A DNA stretch of 64,000 bases from JAFLTL01 sp964389525 (GCA_964389525.1 CAYMEX010000001.1:186001-250000); one strand, 5' to 3'. Shown: positions 1 to 7,690, counted from the stretch's first letter. The notes: generated from the sequence alone by a model not told the origin. Made by a program: numbers and translations.

Positions 1-717
1 GCCCTGCTTGGCTTTTTTGGTGGTGATGAGGATCACACCCGATGCGGCACGTGTACCATAGATGGCACCGGCCGATGCGTCCTTGAGCACGTCGATGCTC
101 TCGATATCCTCCTGAGCGATTGCACGCATGTCACCGCCGGGGACACCGTCGATGACGATAAGCGGGCTCTGGCCTGCGTTGACCGAACCTACACCACGGA
201 GCTGGAAGCTGTTTGAAGAGTTGGGCGAGCTGCTGCCGTCGATCGACAGACCGGCGATCTTACCCTGCAGGGCGGTAGCGATGGTCGAGCCGCCGACACC
301 TGCGATAAGGTCATCGCCCTTGATCGAAGTGATGGAAGATGTCACCTGCTTCTTCTGCAGCGAACCGTAACCGATGACCACAACGTCGTCGAGGATCTTG
401 CTGTCCTCAAGAAGAGTGACTGTGATTTCTGTGCGTCCTTTCAGAGCTATCTCCTGAGGAGTATAGCCTACGGCCGACACCAGAAGGGTGGCGTTGGTGT
501 CGACGCCGGTAAGTGTGAACTGGCCGTCGAGATCGGCGGCGGCGCCCTTCTGTGTCCCCTTTACGAGCACAGTGGCACCAACGATGGGCTCACCTTCCTT
601 GTCCTGGATGGTGCCCTTTACATCGGCAAAAGCCGTGAAGCCCGCAGCTACCCAAAATGCAATCGCGATGCACATCAGGCGTGTCACTTGCGGGATTCTT
701 TCCGTTAGTAACTTCAT
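1..717 (-). CDS. SusC/RagA-family TonB-linked outer membrane receptor, N-terminal 239 codons
   Basis: The start of a SusC-like receptor that imports glycans or other large nutrients through the outer membrane with a SusD partner and TonB. The frame is open to position 1, so the C-terminal barrel lies outside the window. Visible parts are a signal peptide (about residues 1-31, ending near FTAFA), a carboxypeptidase-regulatory-like beta domain beginning DVKGTIQDKEGEPIVGA, a TonB-box-like stretch (DDVVVIGYG), and most of the plug, including LRGVGSVNAGQSPLIVIDG and DASAGAIYGTRAASGVI, which are hallmarks of the family. The substrate cannot be inferred because the SusD partner and enzymes would lie beyond the left edge. 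Confidence 0.93.
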   Translation of the reverse strand, partial: MKLLTERIPQVTRLMCIAIAFWVAAGFTAFADVKGTIQDKEGEPIVGATVLVKGTQKGAAADLDGQFTLTGVDTNATLLVSAVGYTPQEIALKGRTEITVTLLEDSKILDDVVVIGYGSLQKKQVTSSITSIKGDDLIAGVGGSTIATALQGKIAGLSIDGSSSPNSSNSFQLRGVGSVNAGQSPLIVIDGVPGGDMRAIAQEDIESIDVLKDASAGAIYGTRAASGVILITTKKAKQG

Positions 718-1001
718 AAGTTGAATGATTGGTTATGTATTTAATTAAACGAATTTCAGTTATGTGGCTTGCGGCAGGTACACTTCCGCGCTCGCCCTGT
801 TGGGGTAAGGGTTATGAGGGGTGCTCACTTAGGATATAAATGATCTTGAGTCAGCGATGCAAAATACGGTATTTGTTTTCACTTTGGCAATAGAAATTTA
901 CACTTTTTAACCCATAAATTATATGTTTAATAACATATAAATTTAACATACATGATAACTTTCTGAAATAAACGTATTTAGCTCGGCGCTCTCTTGCGGC
1001 G
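718..1001. promoter_or_regulatory. AT-rich leader of the SusC gene with a perfect inverted repeat
   Basis: This gap between the SusC start and the stop of the PPTase gene holds no convincing gene. A perfect 9-base inverted repeat with a 4-base spacer (TTATATGTT / AACATATAA) lies at 919-940 in very AT-rich sequence. It could be a regulator-binding site or, since it lies just past the PPTase leader side, an incidental AT palindrome. No clean TAnnTTTG box was found for the SusC gene; TATTTTG near 860 is one base short of the consensus. Confidence 0.35.
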
Positions 1002-1514
1002 TTATAGATATTTTGCTATTGCGAGTGTAAATTTCGCAGCATGAGTGATGCTCAGAGAGTGTTTTGTATCAGGAAAAACCACTTCTACATGCGTGGAAAG
1101 CCCTTCGCCGCAGTGAAGTTTGTAGATGGCCTCTTTCGCGCACCATGTTGCGGCAAGCATGGTCGGACTGTCGGCATCGGTCGCAAGAGCGTCGGCAGTG
1201 ATGAACCGTCGGGCCACGCGGCGCATTTTATCATAGCGGTGTGACTCCACGTCGATGCCTATCGGGGTGTCGGATATGGCTACGGCCACGGCGGTGGCGC
1301 AGTGGCTTATGGAGATGTGGCCGGTGAAGCCGGGGATGAAAGGCGCGCCCGCATCGGTGTGGGCTATCTCCACCTCATGGCCGAAGTGCGCGGCAAGCAG
1401 CCCGGCCACGGCCTCCCGCTGCTTCTCGTGGCTCCCGAAGTCCCCCTCCGCCACCATCACCGTCATTCTCCCGTCACTGCCCATCTCCATTCCATGTATC
1501 TGAGGTTGTGTCAT
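1002..1514 (-). CDS. 4'-phosphopantetheinyl transferase superfamily protein
   Basis: Predicted to move the phosphopantetheine arm of CoA onto a serine of an acyl or peptidyl carrier protein. The two family motifs are present in order: GIDVE (Mg-binding acidic residues) and WCAKEAIYK (W-x-x-KE-A-x-x-K). ISISHCATAVAVAIS just before the first motif also fits. At 170 residues it is short, nearer single-domain or AcpS-like lengths than the about 220 residues of Sfp. I chose the ATG at 1514; an in-frame GTG at 1544 would start inside a GC-rich hairpin. The carrier protein it serves is not in the window. Confidence 0.85.
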   Translation of the reverse strand: MTQPQIHGMEMGSDGRMTVMVAEGDFGSHEKQREAVAGLLAAHFGHEVEIAHTDAGAPFIPGFTGHISISHCATAVAVAISDTPIGIDVESHRYDKMRRVARRFITADALATDADSPTMLAATWCAKEAIYKLHCGEGLSTHVEVVFPDTKHSLSITHAAKFTLAIAKYL

Positions 1515-1532
1515 AGCGCCTTTACGTAGAGA

Positions 1533-1560
1533 GTAGGGACGCACGGCCCGTGCGTCCTTA
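1533..1560. repeat. GTAGGG-headed GC hairpin
   Basis: A 10-base-pair perfect stem (GGACGCACGG / CCGTGCGTCC, 1537-1557) separated by a single C, preceded by GTAG. It sits between the PPTase start and the toxin stop. A hairpin with the same GTAGGGrCG head lies at 20861, so it looks like a dispersed element that may double as a terminator for the toxin gene. Confidence 0.6.
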
Positions 1561-1565
1561 CCCTA

Positions 1566-1838
1566 TCATTTATCGTCGTAATGCCCCTCGATCTCGATGA
1601 CAAGAACTGTTATTTCGTTATCATAGATATCGTATATAATCCTGTCACTCGCCGAGATGTGTCGGGAGTAGGTAATGTCCCCGCCCTTGACCAGAGGCTT
1701 GGGATGCCCTATGCCATGGCGTGGATCTTCTCTGATTGCAATAAGTAACTTTGAAAGTTTCTTATATAGGACAGGATTGGACTTCTTCCACTTTGCTATG
1801 ATTTTGCCAATTCGCGGCTCGAAATAGATCGTGTACAT
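1566..1838 (-). CDS. YoeB/Txe-type toxin (putative ribosome-dependent mRNA interferase)
   Basis: A 90-residue protein of the RelE/YoeB fold. Family features include an N-terminal strand (YTIYFEP), a helix with KWKKSNPVLYKKLSKLL, the IREDPRHGIGHPKPL turn typical of YoeB/Txe (pattern of E/D-P-x-x-G-x-G-x-P-x-x-L), then YSRHISASDRIIYDI and a C-terminal GHYDDK with a histidine-tyrosine pair near the end, as in the YoeB active site. It lies downstream of its antitoxin with the ATG overlapping the antitoxin stop by one base (TGATG), so the two are translationally coupled. YoeB proteins bind the ribosome and cut mRNA in the A site; that role is inferred from the family. Confidence 0.85.
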   Translation of the reverse strand: MYTIYFEPRIGKIIAKWKKSNPVLYKKLSKLLIAIREDPRHGIGHPKPLVKGGDITYSRHISASDRIIYDIYDNEITVLVIEIEGHYDDK

Positions 1839-2089
1839 CAGAGTGAATCAAGATAGGCTTCCAATTCCTCCGTTGTATGACATGCAACACATTCGCCGTT
1901 TCGGTATGCATTACGTGCTTCATCTATACGGGCCTGTAGCTCGGGAGTGAGCATCAGGTCTTCCGTGCCGACGTTGACTAAGGCGTAAATCTTGTTTCTG
2001 CGACGTATTAGTACACGCTCGCCGTTGTCGGCTCTCTGAAAAGATGCGGCGAGATTGTTGCGGTAGTCTCTTACTGATAGTGCTTCCAT
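1838..2089 (-). CDS. Phd/YefM-family antitoxin
   Basis: An 83-residue antitoxin partner of the YoeB-like toxin. The N-terminal part (MEALSVRDYRNNLAASFQRA, then a basic GERVLIRRRNK segment) is the Phd/YefM DNA-binding fold, and the C-terminal part is acidic and likely the toxin-wrapping tail (TTEELEAYLDSL). As the first gene of the pair it would repress their shared promoter, which should lie in 2090-2180, where the sequence is AT-rich (AATATACTATTTC). Antitoxin-first order with a one-base overlap is typical for this class. Confidence 0.85.
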   Translation of the reverse strand: MEALSVRDYRNNLAASFQRADNGERVLIRRRNKIYALVNVGTEDLMLTPELQARIDEARNAYRNGECVACHTTEELEAYLDSL

Positions 2090-2182
2090 AATCTATGTGT
2101 GTTTGTTGTTTAGGCGTAAAAATATACTATTTCTGAGATAATAACAAATTTGTGTACAAAAATGTGTACACAATGTGATTTC

Positions 2183-2319
2183 CCGGTGCATTGGAATCCT
2201 TTTGTCGATTGCCTGTCGCGATCTTACGGCCGGAGGCCGTACACTCTGGTTAGCCGTGGGCGCTTGCGCCCGCGGGACGGAGCCGAATCATCCCACCCCA
2301 TGGCCCCGGAGGGGCCACA
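2183..2319. repeat. REP-like flank 1 (three palindromes)
   Basis: Contains TACGGCC-gga-GGCCGTA (2225-2241), the GTTAGCCG-headed hairpin (2249-2275; 10 base pairs including one G-T), and TGGCCCC-gga-GGGGCCA (2301-2317), which ends right at the stop codon of transposase copy 1. The last about 50 bases are identical to flank 3 (to 4114) and differ from flank 2. Confidence 0.8.
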
Positions 2320-2763
2320 CTAATCCCAGTCGTCGGGATGCCACGCCAATCCGTAAAAGCTCGACATCTCCTTCATTTCGTTGATTAATATTTTGTTTAC
2401 ATGGTGTATCTCTTGATTTATTATGTAATTCCTGCATGCTTCAATCCCGTCAACTCCGATAGAAACTGCATAATATCCGTCTCCCCATTTGTCGAATGAT
2501 GGAAAATGCGGATTGTATCTGAGCCAGTTCCCGCTTGACTGCTTGATCGTTTTAACCAGATCTGCCAACGCAACGGTCGGATGTATGTCGACAAGAATGT
2601 GTAGATGATCGGGACGGCCGTTCATCCTGAGCAGATGACATTTTTTATTTCGTATTACACCATGAATGTAGCTGTACAGTTCACGCTTGTATATTTCGGG
2701 TATTGCCGATTTGCGATGTTTGGTTGCAAATACAATGTGATGTATCGATCGTGTTTTGCTCAT
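2320..2763 (-). CDS. IS200/RAYT-like Y1 transposase, copy 1
   Basis: A 147-residue single-strand DNA transposase of the HUH/Y1 family. The HUH motif is RPDHLHILV (H-L-H metal ligands), and the candidate nucleophile tyrosine is in CRNYIINQEIHH, where the downstream Q and HH are typical. The N-terminal IHHIVFATKHRK is the first beta strand of the fold. The length matches IS200 TnpA and short RAYTs. Flanking inverted REP-like hairpins and the lack of a TnpB partner favour a RAYT-like, REP-mobilising role over an autonomous insertion sequence. The coding sequence is more AT-rich than its neighbours, which suggests transfer. It is intact. Confidence 0.88.
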   Translation of the reverse strand: MSKTRSIHHIVFATKHRKSAIPEIYKRELYSYIHGVIRNKKCHLLRMNGRPDHLHILVDIHPTVALADLVKTIKQSSGNWLRYNPHFPSFDKWGDGYYAVSIGVDGIEACRNYIINQEIHHVNKILINEMKEMSSFYGLAWHPDDWD

Positions 2764-3213
2764 ATGGTGTAAGGTCGTGTGTCCCCTCCGGGGACAGTGT
2801 TTAGGTTATATTCTTGTCTCTCCACGGGCTCAAGAGCCCGCGGTTAACGTTGTCGTCTGGCCTCCGGCCAGAGCTTCTGAGATTATATGGTTGCCATCGG
2901 CCTCTGGCCATCTCCCTGGCTATGTGTGGTCTTCCCTTTACGTGTCTAAGGCCTTGGCTGTCGTCTGGCCTCCGGGCAGCTTCCTTGACATGATGTTGAA
3001 CTTTTGCGCTCCTGTACGGCCGGATGTCATGCCTTTTGATACTATGACGGTTCTCTGTGTCTCGGTTGGATTTCCCGGTGCATTGGAATCCTTTTGTCGA
3101 TTGCTTGTCTCGAACTTACGGCCGGAGGCCGTACACTCTGGTTAGCCGTGGGCGCTTGCGCCCGCGGACTGGAGCCGGCGCATCCCCAATGCCATGGCCC
3201 CGGAGGGGCCACA
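2764..3213. repeat. REP-like spacer between the two transposase copies
   Basis: About 450 bases without a gene. In order: TGTCCCC-tcc-GGGGACA (2779-2795); the inverted GTTAACCG-headed hairpin (2822-2848, read on the minus strand); TCTGGCC-tcc-GGCCAGA (2857-2873); related imperfect copies near 2900 (CGGCCTCTGGCC) and 2965 (TCTGGCCTCCGGGCAG); then a second copy of the flank from about 3076, with TACGGCCGGAGGCCGTA, the GTTAGCCG hairpin (3141-3167) and TGGCCCC-gga-GGGGCCA ending at transposase copy 2. The loops are GGA on one side and TCC on the other, so the elements are in opposite orientation. Confidence 0.8.
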
Positions 3214-3657
3214 CTAATCCCAGTCGTCGGGATGCCACGCCAATCCGTAAAAGCTCGACATCTCCTTCATTTCGTTGATTAATATTTTGTTTACATGGTG
3301 TATCTCTTGATTTATTATGTAATTCCTGCATGCTTCAATCCCGTCAACTCCGATAGAAACTGCATAATATCCGTCTCCCCATTTGTCGAATGATGGAAAA
3401 TGCGGATTGTATCTGAGCCAGTTCCCGCTTGACTGCTTGATCGTTTTAACCAGATCTGCCAACGCAACGGTCGGATGTATGTCGACAAGAATGTGTAGAT
3501 GATCGGGACGGCCGTTCATCCTGAGCAGATGACATTTTTTATTTCGTATTACACCATGAATGTAGCTGTACAGTTCACGCTTGTATATTTCGGGTATTGC
3601 CGATTTGCGATGTTTGGTTGCAAATACAATGTGATGTATCGATCGTGTTTTGCTCAT
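3214..3657 (-). CDS. IS200/RAYT-like Y1 transposase, copy 2 (identical to copy 1)
   Basis: Protein and DNA are the same as copy 1 by direct reading, with the same HLH metal site and nucleophile tyrosine. The identical block also spans short pieces of palindrome on both sides (3192-3761), while the outer flanks have diverged, so the core was copied or gene-converted recently. Both copies are intact, so either could supply the enzyme. Its promoter would have to lie in the palindromic sequence around 3660-3760, as for copy 1. Confidence 0.88.
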   Translation of the reverse strand: MSKTRSIHHIVFATKHRKSAIPEIYKRELYSYIHGVIRNKKCHLLRMNGRPDHLHILVDIHPTVALADLVKTIKQSSGNWLRYNPHFPSFDKWGDGYYAVSIGVDGIEACRNYIINQEIHHVNKILINEMKEMSSFYGLAWHPDDWD

Positions 3658-4114
3658 ATGGTGTAAGGTCGTGTGTCCCCTCCGGGGACAGTGTTTAGGT
3701 TATATTCTTGTCTCTCCACGGGCTCAAGAGCCCGCGGTTAACGTTGTCGTCTGGCCTCCGGTCAGAGCTCCTTGATCGGTGTGGCTTTTCCTCACGAGCC
3801 TAAGGTCTTGGCTGTTACCGATCTCAGGATAGATTTCTTGCTCTGTGTGGTTTTCCCTTTACGGGCTCGAGAGCCCGCGGTTAACGTTGTCGTCTGGCCT
3901 CCAGCTAGCTTCCATGACATTATGATGACCTTCTGCGCTCCTGTACTATGACGGTTCTCTGGCCTCGGTTGGATTTCCCGGTTATTGGAATCCTTTTGTC
4001 GATCGCTTAATGCGATCTTGCGGCCGGAGGCCGTACACTCTGGTTAGCCGTGGGCGCTTGCGCCCGCGGGACGGAGCCGAATCATCCCACCCCATGGCCC
4101 CGGAGGGGCCACAC
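3658..4114. repeat. REP-like flank region on the right side
   Basis: About 450 bases without a gene. It carries TGTCCCC-tcc-GGGGACA (3673-3689), the inverted GTTAACCG hairpin twice (3716-3742 and 3859-3885, the second with loop CGAG in place of CAAG), a third copy of the downstream flank with CGGCCGGAGGCCG, the GTTAGCCG hairpin (4043-4069) and TGGCCCC-gga-GGGGCCA. It ends one base before the DUF2007 stop codon, so these palindromes probably also act as that gene's 3' end. Confidence 0.78.
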
Positions 4115-4115
4115 A

Positions 4116-4355
4116 TTATCCCCCTTTTACCAGATTCACTGCCATGATCAGGTCGCGGCGGCGCACCATCACCCTCACCATCGAAAACTCGAGGTTGGAG
4201 GGATACACGCTTGAAAGCACACCCCCGTCGACAACACAGGGGATGCCGTTGGTCTCCAGCATCCCCTTGATGATATAGGCTTCGGCCAGATCGGTGAACT
4301 TGTCGAGCACGACAAGTTCATCGAGCATGACCTCCGATTTGTCTTTACCTGTCAC
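4116..4355 (-). CDS. DUF2007-domain small protein
   Basis: A 79-residue protein of the DUF2007 type (putative signal-transducing domain). Typical features are LDKFTDLAEAYIIKGMLETNGIPCVVDGG, where a sequence element shifts between helix and strand and the GIPC turn is conserved, and a C-terminal VMVRRRDLIMAVNLVKG strand-helix. The frame opens with GTG overlapping the transketolase stop (GTGA), so it is probably coupled to tkt; an ATG nine codons later (4328) is the alternative start. The function of the family is not known. The 3' end abuts the REP-like palindromes. Confidence 0.75.
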   Translation of the reverse strand: MTGKDKSEVMLDELVVLDKFTDLAEAYIIKGMLETNGIPCVVDGGVLSSVYPSNLEFSMVRVMVRRRDLIMAVNLVKGG

Positions 4356-6409
4356 TTTCCGGTTGCAAAGTTGCGCACTGCCTCGATGACGTGGGGCAGC
4401 GTGAAGCCGAATTTCTCCTCAAGCACCTTGTAGGGAGCCGAGGCACCGAAACGCTCCAGACCCTTGACGTCCCAGCGCGAAGCGCCTTTCATAAGGGGGT
4501 AGAGTGTGGTCGGCAGACCGGCGGTGAGACCGAAGATCTCGCTGCCGCGCGGGATAACTGTGTTGCGGTAGCTCTCGTCCTGGCGCATGAACAGTCCGAT
4601 CGACGGAACCGACACCACGCGCACGTTGATGCCCTCTTTCTCAAGCTCCTTGGCGGCGTGGATGAGATTGGCCACCTCGCTGCCGTTACCTACGAGAGTG
4701 GCGGTGGCGGCGGGATTCTCATACACTACGTAGCCTCCGCGCTCAGCGCCCTTGGCTTCGGCGCGGCGGTCGCCTCCCTCATGCTGTGCGGGGATATCCT
4801 CGAGGTTCTGGCGCGAGAAGATGAGCACCGTGGGCGACTGGGTGTTTTCCATCGCCATCTTCCATGCCACGACGGTCTCGGCTGAGTCGGCCGGACGGAT
4901 GACAAGCACGCTCTGGTTGCCCGAGAGGTTGTCCATCTGCTCCATCAGTCTCACCTGAGCTTCCTGCTCGATAGGCTCGTGGGTGGGGCCGTCCTCGCCG
5001 ACACGGAAAGCGTCGTGTGAGAACACATATTTCACGGGCAGCTCCATCAGAGCCGACATGCGCAGGGCGGGTTTGATGTAGTCGGAGAATACGAAGAATG
5101 TGCCGCACGCGCCGATCAGGCCGCCGTGGAGGGCGATGCCGTTGATGATCGAAGCCATGGTGAGCTCGGCCACGCCTGCCTGCAGGAAGCGGCCGGTGAA
5201 ATCGCCGTGGGTGATCGCATGGGTTTTTTTAAGGAAGCCGTCGGTCTTGTCGGAGTTGGCAAGGTCGGCGCTCGACACGATCATGTTGCCGAGATTCTCG
5301 GCAAGCACGCCGAGCACGTTCGACGACGCGTTGCGGCTTGCCAGACCGGGCTTGTAGTCGATGGCGTTCCAGTCGATTGCGGGCATCTTGCCGTCAATGT
5401 AGCTCTGCATCAGCGCTGCGTCGGCAGGGTTGGCCTCGGCCCAACGCTGCTGTGCGGCCTTGCGCTCGGCCACGATCTTCTTCAACTCGTCGCGGCGGCG
5501 TGCATAGGTGGCTGCCACGTCATCCCAGATCTCAAACGGAGCGTCGGGGTTGCCGCCTAGTCCGGCGATCGTGGCTGCAACATCGGCGCCTGCGGCGCTC
5601 AGAGGCTGGCCGTGGGTCGACACGGCTCCTTCGAGGCTCGATCCGTCGGGCTTGACGACGCCTTTGGCCATGATGGTGTGGCCGATGATGAGAGTAGGTT
5701 TCTCGGTCTGGGCGTTGGCCTCCTCGATCGCCTTGGCGATCTGCAGCGGGTCATTGCCGTCGATCTCGATCACGTGCCAGTTCCAGGCACGGTATTTTGC
5801 GGCGGTGTCCTCCGATGTCACCTCGTCGACGCGTGTCGAGAGCTGCACATCGTTGGCGTCATAGAACATGATGAGGTTGCTCAGGCCGAGGGTGCCCGCG
5901 ATGCGGCCCGCGCCCTGCGAGATCTCCTCCTGTATGCCGCCGTCCGATATGAATGCGTAGGTCTTGTGCGCCCACTCCTCGCCGAAACGCTGGGCGAAGA
6001 TGCGTTCGCCTATAGCCGCGCCCACAGCCATGACATGACCCTGGCCGAGCGGACCCGACGAGTTCTCGACGCCGCGCTCGGGGTTGAGCTCAGGGTGTCC
6101 GGGCGTGTGGCTGCCCCACTGGCGGAAGTCCTTGAGCTCGTCGAGCGTGTATTTGCCCGAGAGGGCGAGCACGCTGTAGAGCATGGGCGACATGTGGCCC
6201 GGGTCAAGGAAGAAGCGGTCGCGTGCGATCCACATGGGATCTTCCGGATCATATACCAGATAGTTGGAATAGAGAACATTTGTGAAATCGGCGCCGCCCA
6301 TTGAGCCGCCGGGGTGTCCCGACTTGGCGCGCTCTACCATTGCAGCGATAAGCACACGCATGTTGTCGGCAGCCCGCTGCATCTCCTGTTTTTTCACTTC
6401 TTTTTCCAT
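4352..6409 (-). CDS. tkt: Transketolase
   Basis: Thiamine-diphosphate enzyme that moves two-carbon units between sugar phosphates in the non-oxidative pentose phosphate pathway. At 685 residues it has the full family length. Visible motifs: KSGHPGG (31-35 region), SHTPGHPE (100-107), GPLGQG (119-124), the ThDP-binding region SDGGIQEE...N (155-186), and in the pyrimidine-binding half DAFRVGEDGPTHEPIEQ, followed by the C-terminal transketolase domain. The usual GDG of the ThDP motif reads SDG here. RpiB, encoded at 41970-42404, acts in the same pathway. The downstream DUF2007 gene overlaps by four bases. Confidence 0.95.
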   Translation of the reverse strand: MEKEVKKQEMQRAADNMRVLIAAMVERAKSGHPGGSMGGADFTNVLYSNYLVYDPEDPMWIARDRFFLDPGHMSPMLYSVLALSGKYTLDELKDFRQWGSHTPGHPELNPERGVENSSGPLGQGHVMAVGAAIGERIFAQRFGEEWAHKTYAFISDGGIQEEISQGAGRIAGTLGLSNLIMFYDANDVQLSTRVDEVTSEDTAAKYRAWNWHVIEIDGNDPLQIAKAIEEANAQTEKPTLIIGHTIMAKGVVKPDGSSLEGAVSTHGQPLSAAGADVAATIAGLGGNPDAPFEIWDDVAATYARRRDELKKIVAERKAAQQRWAEANPADAALMQSYIDGKMPAIDWNAIDYKPGLASRNASSNVLGVLAENLGNMIVSSADLANSDKTDGFLKKTHAITHGDFTGRFLQAGVAELTMASIINGIALHGGLIGACGTFFVFSDYIKPALRMSALMELPVKYVFSHDAFRVGEDGPTHEPIEQEAQVRLMEQMDNLSGNQSVLVIRPADSAETVVAWKMAMENTQSPTVLIFSRQNLEDIPAQHEGGDRRAEAKGAERGGYVVYENPAATATLVGNGSEVANLIHAAKELEKEGINVRVVSVPSIGLFMRQDESYRNTVIPRGSEIFGLTAGLPTTLYPLMKGASRWDVKGLERFGASAPYKVLEEKFGFTLPHVIEAVRNFATGK

Positions 6410-6480
6410 CTTGGTTGTGGGGATGATATATTTTGAGAGAGAAAGGGGTATGTTTTATTAACTGAGTTGGTTGTATTTCC

Positions 6481-7158
6481 TTATTCCTGATCGCCCTTCT
6501 CGTTGTCGCTGAGATAGACGGTTGTGTCCTCGACTCCGGCGGCAGCCATGGCTTCGCGGCGTTCGACACAGGTGCCGCACGTGCCGCATTGTATCTCGCC
6601 ACCTTTGTAGCAGCTGTAGGTTGTCGAGTAGTCGATGCCGAGGCGCGCTCCGTGGCGCACGATCTCTGCTTTGTCGAGATAGGTGTAGGGGGCTATGATC
6701 TTCACGTCCTCATATGTGCCGGCCTTTACAGCCTGTGCCATTGCTTCTACAAACTCCGGGCGGCAGTCGGGATAGATCGAGTGGTCGCCCGAGTGGTTGG
6801 CGATGAACACCTCTGTAAGTCCGCGCGACTCGGCGAGTCCGGCGGCCACGGCGAGCATGATGCCGTTGCGGAACGGCACGACCGTCGAGCGCATGTTCTC
6901 GTCGGCATAGTGTCCGTCGGGTATCGCCTCGGCTCCGTCGAGAAGCGAGCTGTGGAAATACTGTCCCATAAACGCCAGGTCGATTTCCAGAAGCTCGATG
7001 CCGAGCTGGCTGCAGTGCTGTCGCGCACAGGCCGCCTCGCGCTCGTTGTGGTTTGAACCGTAGTGGAAGTTCACGGCAAGAGCGATCGTGTCGGCATACT
7101 CATGTAGCATGGTGACTGAGTCCATGCCTCCCGATAGGACCATCAGAGCTGATTTCAT
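6481..7158 (-). CDS. queC: 7-cyano-7-deazaguanine synthase QueC
   Basis: ATP-dependent conversion of 7-carboxy-7-deazaguanine to preQ0 in queuosine synthesis. The PP-loop SGGMDS is at residues 9-14, and the zinc site is formed by Cys183, Cys191, Cys194 and Cys197 (SCYKGGEIQCGTCGTC). Other QueC features are VPFRNGIML and ANHSGDHSIYPDCRPEF. The 225-residue length is normal. It lies eight bases from queF, so preQ0 synthesis and reduction are encoded together. queD and queE are not in this window. It is also co-directional with tkt, 71 bases downstream. Confidence 0.96.
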   Translation of the reverse strand: MKSALMVLSGGMDSVTMLHEYADTIALAVNFHYGSNHNEREAACARQHCSQLGIELLEIDLAFMGQYFHSSLLDGAEAIPDGHYADENMRSTVVPFRNGIMLAVAAGLAESRGLTEVFIANHSGDHSIYPDCRPEFVEAMAQAVKAGTYEDVKIIAPYTYLDKAEIVRHGARLGIDYSTTYSCYKGGEIQCGTCGTCVERREAMAAAGVEDTTVYLSDNEKGDQE

Positions 7159-7166
7159 GGCTTATA

Positions 7167-7661
7167 TCAATTATAGGGCTTTGACATTGACAGTGCGGTC
7201 GACAGCATCTCGCGGCGCCGTGTGGCGGCAAGCTCCTCGTGGTCTGCGTCGGCGCGGTTGGCGAACGGATATATCGCGATGCCGCCGCGAGGGGTGAAGA
7301 TGCCTGTCACCTCGAGGTAGAGCGGATCCATGAGCTTGAAAAGATCATTGGCGATGATGTTGATGCAGTCCTCGTGGAAGTCGCCGTGGTTGCGGAAACT
7401 GAAAAGATAGAGCTTCAGGCTCTTGCTCTCGACCATGCGCTCGCGCGGCATATAGCTGATGACGATGCGGGCAAAGTCGGGCTGCCCGGTGATGGGGCAG
7501 AGCGAGGTGAACTCCGGGCAGTTGAATGTCACGACATACTCTTTACCCGGATGTTTGTTGACAAACGTCTGCAATATTTCGGGGCAGTAGTCGCTTGGAT
7601 ATTCCTTGACCGATGCTCCGAGCAGAGTGATGTCGCCAAGCTGTTCGTCCTTTCTCGACAT
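7167..7661 (-). CDS. queF: NADPH-dependent preQ0 reductase QueF
   Basis: Reduces the nitrile of preQ0 to the aminomethyl group of preQ1, the step after QueC. Type I (short, unimodular) QueF at 164 residues. The nucleophile cysteine is Cys55 in EFTSLCPITGQPDFA with Asp62 nearby, and the NADPH-binding QueF motif is ESKSLKLYLFSFRN (78-91), followed by FHE. The gene precedes queC by eight bases in transcription order, so the two form an operon. It starts 29 bases after the stop of the dipeptidase gene. Confidence 0.96.
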   Translation of the reverse strand: MSRKDEQLGDITLLGASVKEYPSDYCPEILQTFVNKHPGKEYVVTFNCPEFTSLCPITGQPDFARIVISYMPRERMVESKSLKLYLFSFRNHGDFHEDCINIIANDLFKLMDPLYLEVTGIFTPRGGIAIYPFANRADADHEELAATRRREMLSTALSMSKPYN

Positions 7662-7690
7662 TTGTTTTGCGGTTGTGTTTTGGGGATTGG

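Larger units (their letters stand above)
2183..4114. mobile_element. Tandem RAYT/REP-like element: two identical transposase genes within palindromic repeats
   Basis: The region alternates palindromic flank, transposase, flank, transposase, flank. The downstream flank (relative to the transposase) recurs three times, at about 2183-2319, 3076-3213 and 3975-4114; the last has no transposase after it and runs straight into the stop codon of the DUF2007 gene. The block 2298-2867 is repeated at 3192-3761 with no difference that I can find. Hairpins with heads GTTAGCCG on one side and, inverted, GTTAACCG on the other flank each transposase. This is the arrangement known for REP-associated tyrosine transposases (RAYTs). 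Confidence 0.75.

Noticed and set aside
2756..3331. Overlapping short frames in the palindromic spacer
   Set aside because: Their translations follow the repeats, are Pro/Arg-rich and change frame between repeat copies, so they are not genes.
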